Assembly: GCA_005116835.1 (NCBI GenBank)
Contig: SWDM01000018.1
Location: forward strand, 1-64,000
DNA length: 64,000 nt
Direction of reading: 5' to 3'
Source of the DNA: Nitrospira sp.
GTDB taxonomy: Bacteria > Nitrospirota > Nitrospiria > Nitrospirales > Nitrospiraceae
Each line of letters starts with the position of its first letter. Positions within the stretch are counted from its first letter, which is position 1. The notes under the pieces were generated by a model. That model made no database searches and was not told the origin of the DNA. It worked only from the letters and a program-made list of their open reading frames with translations. Shown one piece after another: positions 47,109 to 54,597 of this stretch. Made by a program: the position numbers and the translations under genes.

Positions 47109-48350
47109 TCACTCGCATTGAACAAACTGGCTTTCCTGACAGCGCCGTGCCATCTCCTGCGCCTGCAGAATCTGCGCGGGGAGCAGGTCTAACGCCACGG
47201 CAGTCTGATTCATGATGGCAGTCTTCACATCGTCGCCTTTCGACCCTGCGACCGCAACAGTGAGCCACATGTACGCGCGAATCACGTCCTTCGGCAGGCC
47301 CTGCCCGCCGGCATACAACACACCAAGATTGCTCTGCGCCCGCGCATGTCCCTGTCGGGCTGCCCGGCGATACCACCGCCCGGCTTCTGTATAGCTCTGC
47401 GCCACCCCTTGCCCGTTGTCATACCTCACAGCCAGATTGAACTGTGCCCCCGCGTCTCCCTGGTCAGCCGCTCGCCGATACCATTGTCCTGCCATTTCAT
47501 AGTTCCGCGGCACGCCCTGTCCATTCGCATAGAGCACACCCAACTGAAACTGCGCCAGCGCATCTCCCTGCTGAGCCGCCCTCCGATACCATCCTATGGC
47601 CGCGCGATAGTCCTTCGGCAGACCTTGCCCGCGGGCATACAACAAACCCAAATGGCTCTGCGCCCTCGCATGTTCCTGGTCTGCCGCCCGCCGATACCAC
47701 TGGACAGCTTCCTCGTGGCTCTGCGGCACACCTTGCCCATTCTCATAGAACACACCCAGCTGAAACTGCGCCGACGCATCTCCCTGGTCAGCGGCGAGAC
47801 GATACCACCGCCCAGCCTCTTCATAGCTCTGCGGCATCCCCTGACCGTTGGCATAGAGCTCACCCAACTGGAACTGCGCCATAGCCACTCTCTGGTCCGC
47901 CGCCCGCCTGTACCACTGCGAAGCCTCTGCATAACTCTGCGCTACCCAATGCCCCTTGGCATAGAGCAGACCCAGCTGGAACTGCGCCGCGGCATCTCCC
48001 TGTTGGGCCGCCCGCCGGTACCATTGTTCAGCTATCTCATCATTCTGCAGCACGCCCTGCCCATTGGCATAGAGCACAGCCAGAAAGCTCTGTGCTCCGA
48101 CATGTCCCTGTTCAGCGAGAGGACGGAAGAGTCGAGCCGCGAGGTCGTAGTCATCACGATGAATCGCAGAGACCGCATCCTCATAGGAATCGGCAGCCGA
48201 GACGGTCGCACAAGCCGCGACGAAGAACAGGGCGAAGAGGACTCCCAGCATCAATGTGCGAACTTTCAACGTGCCCAGCACATCGAGAACCGGCGCTCCA
48301 CACAGGCAGCGACCAGACATCGAGGTTGTCGACGGTTTCTCTCCTTGCAC
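47109..48350 (-). CDS. Exported Sel1-repeat (TPR-like) protein
   Basis: Up to 413 residues; the likely start is a TTG or ATG near 48265-48250, which gives a clean signal peptide (VRTLMLGVLFALFFVAAC, perhaps a lipoprotein). The mature part has eight Sel1 repeats of 36 residues, each with an ALGxLYxxGQGV-like core (FQLGVLYANGQGVPRN) and an AxxWYRRAAxQGxAxAQ linker. Sel1 proteins are scaffolds in signalling and secretion. Repeats two to seven are very alike, which suggests recent internal duplication. It is a single gene. The antisense frame is open only because of the repeated codons. Confidence 0.85.
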   Translation of the reverse strand: MQGEKPSTTSMSGRCLCGAPVLDVLGTLKVRTLMLGVLFALFFVAACATVSAADSYEDAVSAIHRDDYDLAARLFRPLAEQGHVGAQSFLAVLYANGQGVLQNDEIAEQWYRRAAQQGDAAAQFQLGLLYAKGHWVAQSYAEASQWYRRAADQRVAMAQFQLGELYANGQGMPQSYEEAGRWYRLAADQGDASAQFQLGVFYENGQGVPQSHEEAVQWYRRAADQEHARAQSHLGLLYARGQGLPKDYRAAIGWYRRAAQQGDALAQFQLGVLYANGQGVPRNYEMAGQWYRRAADQGDAGAQFNLAVRYDNGQGVAQSYTEAGRWYRRAARQGHARAQSNLGVLYAGGQGLPKDVIRAYMWLTVAVAGSKGDDVKTAIMNQTAVALDLLPAQILQAQEMARRCQESQFVQCE

Positions 48351-48448
48351 CTTGGATCTCCTTGATCCAATCGGTTACTCGAGACACTTCGCTTCGAACA
48401 GAGCCAGGCACCATCTTCGACGTAGCTGTAACGGCAAACCGAGAGGTC

Positions 48449-48642
48449 TAGCCCGCATTATTCATGACGGTTCGTCGCGAAATCGCTGAGCCGCGTTGTG
48501 AGACGTGCGCGCGGAGCCGTGAGAACCCGATGCGTACTCGTGCAGTACGTTGAGGGTTCGAAGGGCGAGCCCGCAGGCCGAAGGCTCGTCGCAACAGCGG
48601 ATCGGCGATTGCAGCAGAAGCGCTCATGAATAATGCGGGCTA
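48449..48642. repeat. MITE-like element, long copy, 16-bp terminal inverted repeats
   Basis: 194 bases with perfect 16-bp ends (TAGCCCGCATTATTCA and complement). The outer parts match the 121-base copy at 8773-8893 (for example GACGGTTCGTCGCGAAATCG, then CAGCGGATCGGCGATTGCAG); about 73 bases in the middle are extra. No gene. It lies between the Sel1 and dienelactone hydrolase genes. Confidence 0.85.
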
Positions 48643-48752
48643 AAACCATCGAGATTTCTTCGCCGCAAAAGGGACAGGTGAAGGAATGTTCCACGACACC
48701 TACGCTACCGCAAATGCCTGTCGCGCCACAATGGAGCGAGAAGTACGAGGTC

Positions 48753-49496
48753 CTATTCTTTCAATCTGCGGGTGAACAGCTCCAGCACCATGTCGTAACA
48801 GATTCTGGCCACAGCGGGATCGTAGCGGGGACCTTCGTCACGAAGAAAGGCATGTGCGGCGTTGAACTCATGCCATTGGAAGTGTGCGCCGGCATCGCTC
48901 AGGGCGTTGTAGATCAGCGCCCGTCCCTCGCGGGGAATGTGCGGATCCTGCCTGCCCCAGATCATCAGCAGCTCGCCTGTGATCTCGCCGATCCGGTCCA
49001 GGCTGTTGTCGTGCATGCCCTCGCCCAAGCTGCGCTTGTGGATGTCGGTCGCGTAGCAACAGGTGGTGGCCAGCACATCGGGCTGCATCGCCGCACGAAA
49101 CGCCAAATGTCCCCCAAGACAAATCCCCATCGCGCCAAACTTGCCCGTGCAATGGGGTGAGGACGTGAGAAAATCCAGTGCTGCGCGCACATCGCCGTCG
49201 TAACTCGACAGGGTCTTGGTAATCTTGTGCCGGTTGCCCCGCTCTGCGCCGGCCTCGTCATAGGCCAGGACGGTTCCGGCCGGCTCCAGCTCATGGTATA
49301 TTTCCGGGACCGCCACCAGAAATCCGTGGCTCGCCAACAACGCCGCGATGCGCCGGATCGGTCCCGTCACCTGGAAGATCTCCGAATACAGCAGCAGGCC
49401 CGGATACGGCCCCTCAGTCGCCGGTCGAAAGAGGTACGTGCGCATCGGCCCAGTGGAAGTGGGAATATCGACCGACTCGGTATCTTTGATAATCAT
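48753..49496 (-). CDS. Dienelactone hydrolase family protein
   Basis: 247 residues, alpha/beta-hydrolase. Residues matching the DLH active site are the nucleophile Cys in GICLGGHLAF, the acid Asp in WGRQDPHIP, the His in AAHAFLRDEG and the Glu in LLYSEIFQ. DLH opens dienelactone in chlorocatechol breakdown; most relatives act on unknown esters or lactones. It is cytoplasmic. A GGAGAACGGG site precedes the ATG. Nothing else of an aromatic pathway is nearby. Confidence 0.9.
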   Translation of the reverse strand: MIIKDTESVDIPTSTGPMRTYLFRPATEGPYPGLLLYSEIFQVTGPIRRIAALLASHGFLVAVPEIYHELEPAGTVLAYDEAGAERGNRHKITKTLSSYDGDVRAALDFLTSSPHCTGKFGAMGICLGGHLAFRAAMQPDVLATTCCYATDIHKRSLGEGMHDNSLDRIGEITGELLMIWGRQDPHIPREGRALIYNALSDAGAHFQWHEFNAAHAFLRDEGPRYDPAVARICYDMVLELFTRRLKE

Positions 49497-49526
49497 CCCG
49501 TTCTCCGATGTTGAGGGAATCGCGCA

Positions 49527-49640
49527 TCATGTCACTTTCTCTGAAGTCTCACGACCAAGGTCATTCGCAATCAGCCGGAATTGTTCGAGCGCCGCTTCGA
49601 GGTCGTCCACGATTTGAAATTGGAAATGGGTCTCGACACC
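49527..49640 (-). other. Short possible gene remnant
   Basis: A frame without a start codon reads VETHFQFQIVDDLEAALEQF and ends RLIANDLGRETSEKVT, which looks like the end of a real protein. It is bounded by an in-frame TAA upstream. It may be a decayed C-terminus, or chance. The rest of 49497-49816 holds nothing recognised beyond the start region of the small membrane protein. Confidence 0.25.
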
Positions 49641-49816
49641 TTATATTATCCTCACATGCAGTGATGGATGAAAGCGAAAGTCCGGTTGAGGTACATTCAA
49701 CGAAGAACTAGCATTGTAACTTCATGGGTTTTGCCGGCGTACCACATCGAGAACGGAGCTGGCGGTTACTGAATTGCAGGGAACCAGCTCCCGCACCATA
49801 GACGAGGAGGTGCCTT

Positions 49817-49939
49817 ATGGATCTATTTGATAAGACTAGACGAGACATGGAGAACGAAGTCAAAAATTCGTACAAGTGGGTCGTGTTAACCGCCATCTTC
49901 GGACTCGCGCTGTTGACGTTGTATGTCACGTTCAAGTAA
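49817..49939 (+). CDS. 40-residue single-pass membrane protein
   Basis: ATG preceded by a strong GAGGAGGTGCCTT site, 40 codons, then TAA. A charged N-terminal half (MDLFDKTRRDMENEVKNSYK) is followed by one membrane segment (WVVLTAIFGLALLTLYVTF). Probably N-in, in the inner membrane. It is likely real because of the ribosome binding site, the clean helix and the terminator-like array at 50051-50140 behind it. The role is unknown; small proteins like this often modulate a larger membrane complex. Confidence 0.72.
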   Translation: MDLFDKTRRDMENEVKNSYKWVVLTAIFGLALLTLYVTFK

Positions 49940-50050
49940 GCCAACTGAATGTTAATCAGTGCGTGGTCTGGTTAGCCTCAGTAAACGAGTCGCTTTATCC
50001 TTTGTAGCCCAGTACTTTGGTGCAGGAGAAGGGTTGAGGGGGGTCTGTCT

Positions 50051-50140
50051 GGTTTGTCTCGTTTCTTCCGGCCATCGAACCAAATGAACCAACAAACCAA
50101 AGACACTACATGAACCAGACAGACCAGAGAAACCAGATGA
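50051..50140. repeat. 9-bp periodic array, two-armed (GGTTTGTCT / AACCAAATG type)
   Basis: A short left arm and a long right arm of AACCAGACA-type nonamers. It lies between the 40-residue membrane protein and the convergent gene ending at 50180. The centre (CGTTTCTTCCGG...CATCGAACC) matches that of the array at 51213-51306 almost exactly. Confidence 0.75.
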
Positions 50141-50179
50141 GCAAGAGAGACGAACGACGGCGGGCGAGCCGAAGATCGG

Positions 50180-50449
50180 CTACCTGACAACGGGGTGGCC
50201 TGCAGACGCAATAGCGGCGAGGATCTTGGCACGGGATTCTGCGTCGAATTCGTGTCCGTAGAAGCGGAGGAAGAGGCCTTTTCGAACAACTTCAGGAGTG
50301 GCCTGTGGATCTTGTTCCCGTATGGACGCTTCAACGAAAGCACGCGCTGTCTCGCGCATCGCGCACCCCATCGTGAGCCGTTCTTCTCCGGACCGCTGCA
50401 TGAGCATGGCTCCATAGCGGGCATCGACATCGGGCGTTGTATCCTTCAT
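50180..50449 (-). CDS. Small helical protein paired with a nucleotidyltransferase
   Basis: 89 residues from the ATG at 50449 with GAGGT six bases upstream; the frame continues to 50590 without another ribosome binding site. It is a soluble helical protein (SGEERLTMGCAMRETARAFV, RKGLFLRFYGHEFDAESRA). It overlaps the nucleotidyltransferase stop by four bases, so it is coupled to it. No family I can name. Two small genes, one a nucleotidyltransferase, recall type II or IV toxin-antitoxin pairs. Confidence 0.65.
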   Translation of the reverse strand: MKDTTPDVDARYGAMLMQRSGEERLTMGCAMRETARAFVEASIREQDPQATPEVVRKGLFLRFYGHEFDAESRAKILAAIASAGHPVVR

Positions 50450-50991
50450 TGACATACCTCTTGATAGAGTGTGGTCAATCCCAATCGATTTGCCCACCGA
50501 TTCAAATACTCTGTGTCGAGTCCCTGTACGGATCGGAGCAGATTTCTGACATCGTCTAATTGCATCTGGGACCGGCTCTCCTTGGCCCAATCCAGCTTAG
50601 AAAGGATGAGATCTTCTGGCGACACGATGAAGAGCTGCTGGTCTGCAACGGAGATCGCCCGGCGACGCGCAAACTCATTTCGACGGTATTCAGTATCTTT
50701 TCTCACGACACAGTCTACCTTGACCACCAGAGCGTTGTGAATCATGTTGAACATGGCATGGTCTCGCACGGCTCGTTGGACCATCTCGCGATCGATATAG
50801 TACTCCTGTTGAAACAGGCGGGTGACTCGATCCACGTCCCGCTCGGACAATTCGACGACGAGGTCGATATCCCGAGTCATGCGAGGAACGGCGTAGAAGT
50901 TCGCCGCCATTGAGCCGGTCACCATGTAGGGAATGCCTGCTCCTTCCAATTGTGCAGTCACAGATTTCAAAACATCTAGCTCGTCGCTCAC
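50446..50991 (-). CDS. Nucleotidyltransferase (AbiEii/DUF6036-like)
   Basis: 181 residues. The core VTGSMAANFYAVPRMTRDID has the nucleotidyltransferase Gly-Ser and the Asp-x-Asp metal motif, followed by LVVELSERDVDRVTRLFQ and a third acidic strand VVKVDCVVRK. The C-terminal part (VSPEDLILSKLDWAKESRSQ) is conserved in this family, which adds NMPs to protein or RNA targets and includes AbiEii toxins. It is the first gene of a bicistron with the small helical protein; order and target are uncertain. Confidence 0.78.
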   Translation of the reverse strand: MSDELDVLKSVTAQLEGAGIPYMVTGSMAANFYAVPRMTRDIDLVVELSERDVDRVTRLFQQEYYIDREMVQRAVRDHAMFNMIHNALVVKVDCVVRKDTEYRRNEFARRRAISVADQQLFIVSPEDLILSKLDWAKESRSQMQLDDVRNLLRSVQGLDTEYLNRWANRLGLTTLYQEVCQ

Positions 50992-51077
50992 TGGTAACCT
51001 ACGCTCCCATTCTCACAATTGATGGCCCGCAGAATACCCCTTTCCCTTAGAGAAATCACCACGCCCCTTCTGGGAAG

Positions 51078-51112
51078 TTCTGAGTTATGGGTTCTGAGTT
51101 CTGAGTTGTCTG
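51078..51112. repeat. 7-bp periodic array, single-armed (TTCTGAG type)
   Basis: About five phased heptamers (TTCTGAG three times with two variants) between the nucleotidyltransferase start and the 9-bp array at 51213. The rest of 50992-51316 holds only these two arrays. Confidence 0.62.
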
Positions 51113-51212
51113 GCCCAGTACTGAGACGTAAGAAAAGGGATGAGGGGTCTGTCTGCCGCCACGCAAGACTCGCGAGACACGCGGGAAAGGCGAGACTGGG
51201 GCTGGCCTATCT

Positions 51213-51306
51213 GGTTTAATTGGTCAGTCTGGTTGATCAGGTTTATCTCGTTTCTTCCGGACATCGAACCAAATAGACCAAACAAACCAAAGAAACGAAA
51301 TAAACC
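51213..51306. repeat. 9-bp periodic array, two-armed (GGTTTAATT / AACCAAATA type)
   Basis: Four to five left-arm nonamers, a centre with CGTTTCTTCCGGACATCG, and five right-arm nonamers that pair with the left. It ends 11 bases before the stop of the symporter gene, that is, just downstream of it. Confidence 0.8.
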
Positions 51307-51316
51307 GCCCCTCTCC

Positions 51317-52684
51317 TCAGGATGCCTGCGGCTCTGTGGGATTCGTGATTTCGGATTGGGACTGAGGCGCGATTGGTTCAACCTCGGGTGTGACGCGCCC
51401 TACATCGAGAAGGATGGCGACGAGCATGTCGCTCAGGACGTTCACGCCGGAGCGGGCTCGGGCGATGATCCAATCTACGGTCATGATGAGAGGGATGGCT
51501 GCGCCGATGACGTGAGGCGGCAAGCCGGCGGCTGAGAGGACAAGCGGCAATACGATCATCCCTGCTTCAGGAATGCCGGCCACGCCGGCCCCTGCGATCA
51601 TCGAGGCGGCGACGATCAATACCTGGCTGCCCATCGGCAAGTCAAAGCCCAGCGCTTGCGCGAGAAAGAGCGCGGCCATCGCTTCATAGAGGGTAATGCC
51701 GTCGTTGTTGAGGTTGGTGCCGACACAGGCGGCGAGGCGCGCCGATTGAGGCGAGACCTGCATGCGGTCGAGGCACCGGAGAGTGACCGGCACGGCGGCG
51801 AGACTGCTGTTGCACGACACGGCGGTCATGATCGCGTCGGCCCCCTGTCCGATGTAGACCTTCGGTGATTTCTTTCCTATCAGCCAGGCGACAAGCGGAT
51901 AGTAGCCCAGTGAGTGGATGGCAAGTCCGACAAGCATGGTGACGAGGAAGATCCAGAGGACGGCGAAGACGCCGATGCCCGCTTTGCCGACCACCTGGGC
52001 GACTACGCCGAAGACGGCAAGCGGGACCGCAAGAATGATCCATCCGAGGATCTTCACAAGCCAGACATAAATGTGTTCAATGATCCGCACGAGAGTATGG
52101 ACCGCTCCTTGACTCTGATCTCCAGTGCCATGCAAGCGGCGAAGCGTAGCGCCGACGCAGAGGGCCAGAAGGACGACTCCTATGATGTTGCCGCTCGAAA
52201 ACGGCGACATGATGGTGCGGGGAATATAGGACGCAAGGTATTCGATCGGACTCTGATCCCCGGTCTGCACAGTTGCGGTGGCGCCTGCCGATGGCTTGGC
52301 GGTTGGCACAACATTCAGCAGATCGTCGACGTGGCCCAACCAGGATAGGCCCGGCTGCCAAGTATTCATAATCACGAGACCGATCGTCATGGCCACGGAG
52401 ACGTTGATGAAGCAGATGAGGAGCAGCTTGGCCCCCTGACGTAGCGGAAGGCTGGTGCGGATGAGCGCATCGAGGATTGCAAAGAAGATAAGCGGGATGG
52501 CAAGGGTCTTGAGCAGCGTGACGAGTAACAGACCGAGCGAGCCCAGATGCTCATTCTTTAGGCCACCCAGATAGGTCTCTTGACCAAAGACCACTCCCAG
52601 CAACGTGCCGCAGGCCACGGCGATGAGCACTTGCGTGTAGAGCGGCAGGGGAATCAACCTTGGGGTGTCCTGCATTGTGGTCAC
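51317..52684 (-). CDS. Dicarboxylate/amino acid:cation symporter (DAACS family)
   Basis: 455 residues with eight membrane helices and two hairpin loops, as in GltP/DctA: SGNIIGVVLLALCVGATLRR, AVSCNSSLAAVPVTLRCLD (first serine-rich hairpin), VGTNLNNDGITLYEAMAALF (NMDGT-like motif; here NNDGI) and the DWIIARARSGVNVLSD C-terminal motif. It takes up C4-dicarboxylates or acidic amino acids with H+ or Na+. The altered NMDGT motif may change cation coupling. Start is GTG at 52684 or ATG at 52675. It is a single gene. Confidence 0.9.
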   Translation of the reverse strand: MTTMQDTPRLIPLPLYTQVLIAVACGTLLGVVFGQETYLGGLKNEHLGSLGLLLVTLLKTLAIPLIFFAILDALIRTSLPLRQGAKLLLICFINVSVAMTIGLVIMNTWQPGLSWLGHVDDLLNVVPTAKPSAGATATVQTGDQSPIEYLASYIPRTIMSPFSSGNIIGVVLLALCVGATLRRLHGTGDQSQGAVHTLVRIIEHIYVWLVKILGWIILAVPLAVFGVVAQVVGKAGIGVFAVLWIFLVTMLVGLAIHSLGYYPLVAWLIGKKSPKVYIGQGADAIMTAVSCNSSLAAVPVTLRCLDRMQVSPQSARLAACVGTNLNNDGITLYEAMAALFLAQALGFDLPMGSQVLIVAASMIAGAGVAGIPEAGMIVLPLVLSAAGLPPHVIGAAIPLIMTVDWIIARARSGVNVLSDMLVAILLDVGRVTPEVEPIAPQSQSEITNPTEPQAS

Positions 52685-52847
52685 TGTAGGAGCGCGGATG
52701 GTTTGTTGCTTTTATTCGGATGAATAAACCAGGGAACCGAAGAAATTAGATGAACCGAAATACCCTCACGTGATGACAGGATACCCCTATTGCCAGGTTT
52801 GCGGTTCAAAAAAAGACTTGCTATAGTGCGCCGCGGAGGAAACGCTT

Positions 52848-53102
52848 ATGGGCATGGCGCCGGATTATATTTTGGTGGAGGGGCAGCAATTCAGCAAGGC
52901 GAAGCTGTCGCTCGACAACCATGTCTATAAAAACTGTGCGATCGACGATTGCGATATCTATTTCAGCGGTGGACAATACGAGTTACTCGATACCCACATC
53001 ACCAATTCCCGCCTCATTCTCAACCACCCGGCCAAGGGCATGTACAACGCCGTGCAGATTTTCAAGATGAAGTCACCGGGTTCCAGCATCGTCTGCGAGT
53101 AA
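52848..53102 (+). CDS. Small unknown protein, beta-rich
   Basis: 84 residues, GAGGAAACGC upstream of ATG. The sequence (VYKNCAIDDCDIYFSGGQYE, LLDTHITNSRLIL) has the alternating pattern of a short right-handed beta-helix (pentapeptide-like). Cytoplasmic by lack of a signal. A heptamer array fills the gap to the convergent cytochrome gene. No known function. Confidence 0.65.
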   Translation: MGMAPDYILVEGQQFSKAKLSLDNHVYKNCAIDDCDIYFSGGQYELLDTHITNSRLILNHPAKGMYNAVQIFKMKSPGSSIVCE

Positions 53103-53108
53103 TAACCC

Positions 53109-53193
53109 GTGAAGCGTATCTCGTGAAGCGTCGTCGTGGTGATTGGGGAAACGTATCCTCGCAAATCCCATCGCGCTTCACGCTTCACGAACG
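53109..53193. repeat. 7-bp periodic array, two-armed (CGTGAAG / CTTCACG type)
   Basis: CGTGAAG-type heptamers on the left, a 40-base centre, and CTTCACG units on the right. It fills almost all of the 94 bases between the stops of two convergent genes (53102 and 53197). Confidence 0.72.
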
Positions 53194-53196
53194 ACG

Positions 53197-54450
53197 TCAC
53201 TTAGTGACTGCGACATTCTCCGCGTACTTGACGATTTCGATCGACTGGAAGACCGGGTCTTGTGAACCTTTTGATGACTCGGCTTCGACACGCTGCAGAA
53301 ATGGGGCAGGGCCGGTGATCGGCGCGTAGTTGAGGGTTGCCTCGACATCGAACGTCTTGGTGTCTTTTGGCGTCGGGAAGGTAAAGGTCTCGACCCGGGC
53401 TTCCTCCGGCTTCAAGACCGTATCTTCAAGGACTTTGACCGCCTCATAATCAAAGTGTGTCTTCTGTCCCTTGGCATCTTGATAGACCCGCCCATAGACC
53501 CGCTTGTCGGTAAACACGGTCGTCAGATTCTTCCCTTTGATATCCAGATCCAACACCACGGTCGCCCAGGCCGGATGGGTCGTCGGCAGGTTGTGCGGAA
53601 CGAGACTCTGCACCTTCACCGTCACCGTAGTTTTTTCGCCCTCGACTTTTGTTTTGACCTCCAGTTTAGCCGCTTCCTGGCGGAGTTTGCCGATTCGGCC
53701 AGGGAAGGTGTGGTTCGCGACCCTGCGTTTCTTCTCCCCGTTCGCCGACTCCCCGACCTGCTCCGGCATGTGGCAGGTTTGGCATTCCTTGCCGGACTTG
53801 GCCGCCTTACTCTGGTCCCAGTTTCCCAGCAGGTCGTTGGCCTTGCCTAACCCGACAGCCGAAGGAACCGACTGGTGGCAATTGAGGCAAAGATCCGACT
53901 TTTGAAACAACCCCAGCTCGATCGACTGGTGCGCGCGGTTCTGAATAGAATCCTTATAGGGGCCATAGACTATCTTGCTCTCGAGTTCGTACTTGGGCTC
54001 CGGCGGTTGCTTTGTCCGGTCGACATGCTTGATCAAATGGCATTGCGCGCAGGCCACCCCATCCAACGACGGGTCGCCGGCCTTGGCCTGGTTGATAAAC
54101 AGCTGAACTTGATCGGGGAACTCGCGAACGTGCGGAGCATGGCATCGAAAGCACTGAGCTTTGTCTTTTCCTGCAGGAGATGCCAGAAATGTATCGAGCG
54201 AGGCGCGAAAGGCCGGGGAATGGATCGAACGTGAGAGAGGAGAGGTGTCCCACTCTTCAAAGACTCGCTCATGACAGCGTTTGCACTTGCTGGAAGTCGG
54301 AAAGGCCTGTTCGATAGTACTCTGCGATAAGACTGTTTCTTGCGCAACCGCGCCGTGGTCGAGCCAAGGGCCGAGCAACAACGCCGCCACGGCGAGCGCC
54401 GCGATCTGTCCAATCTTCACAGGGCTCGACTTTCCCACCATCATCCTCAT
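53197..54450 (-). CDS. Five-haem cytochrome c, periplasmic
   Basis: 417 residues: signal peptide (IGQIAALAVAALLLGPW), then five CxxCH sites at about 56, 100, 134, 188 and 223 and a beta-sandwich end (LNYAPITGPAPFLQRVEAES). Its plan is that of the cytochrome at 54597-55898 and the one at 27827-29116, all with SxCxxCHxxxxxEW near the first haem and GPY about 25 residues after the third. It is soluble or weakly bound in the periplasm. It is the last gene of the 53-63 kb cluster, behind a ~126-bp palindrome. It probably passes electrons to or from its neighbour. Confidence 0.92.
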   Translation of the reverse strand: MRMMVGKSSPVKIGQIAALAVAALLLGPWLDHGAVAQETVLSQSTIEQAFPTSSKCKRCHERVFEEWDTSPLSRSIHSPAFRASLDTFLASPAGKDKAQCFRCHAPHVREFPDQVQLFINQAKAGDPSLDGVACAQCHLIKHVDRTKQPPEPKYELESKIVYGPYKDSIQNRAHQSIELGLFQKSDLCLNCHQSVPSAVGLGKANDLLGNWDQSKAAKSGKECQTCHMPEQVGESANGEKKRRVANHTFPGRIGKLRQEAAKLEVKTKVEGEKTTVTVKVQSLVPHNLPTTHPAWATVVLDLDIKGKNLTTVFTDKRVYGRVYQDAKGQKTHFDYEAVKVLEDTVLKPEEARVETFTFPTPKDTKTFDVEATLNYAPITGPAPFLQRVEAESSKGSQDPVFQSIEIVKYAENVAVTK

Positions 54451-54470
54451 TCTTCCAATTCAACTGCTTC

Positions 54471-54597
54471 GCAGGATGCTCAAAAAGGCCGTCCAGCAAG
54501 GCCGCAGGCGAATCGAAACCGGAGGCGTACCCTCAGGGGTACGTTGAGGATTTCGATGAGTCGAGAACGCCGCTGGCGGGCTTTTTCAGCATCCTGC
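54471..54597. repeat. Palindromic element, ~126 bp, copy A
   Basis: 127 bases with imperfect inverted ends (GCAGGATGCTCAAAAAGGCC at the left, GGGCTTTTTCAGCATCCTGC at the right) and an inner palindrome CGTACCCTCAGGGGTACG. Copy B at 56475-56600 differs in only about a dozen places. It abuts the TAG stop of the cytochrome gene at 54597. Confidence 0.88.

Noticed and set aside
47346-48365. 339-residue plus-strand frame opposite the Sel1 gene
   Set aside because: It is open only because the Sel1 repeats repeat their codons; the translation is a low-complexity Pro/Leu/Arg repeat with no ribosome binding site.
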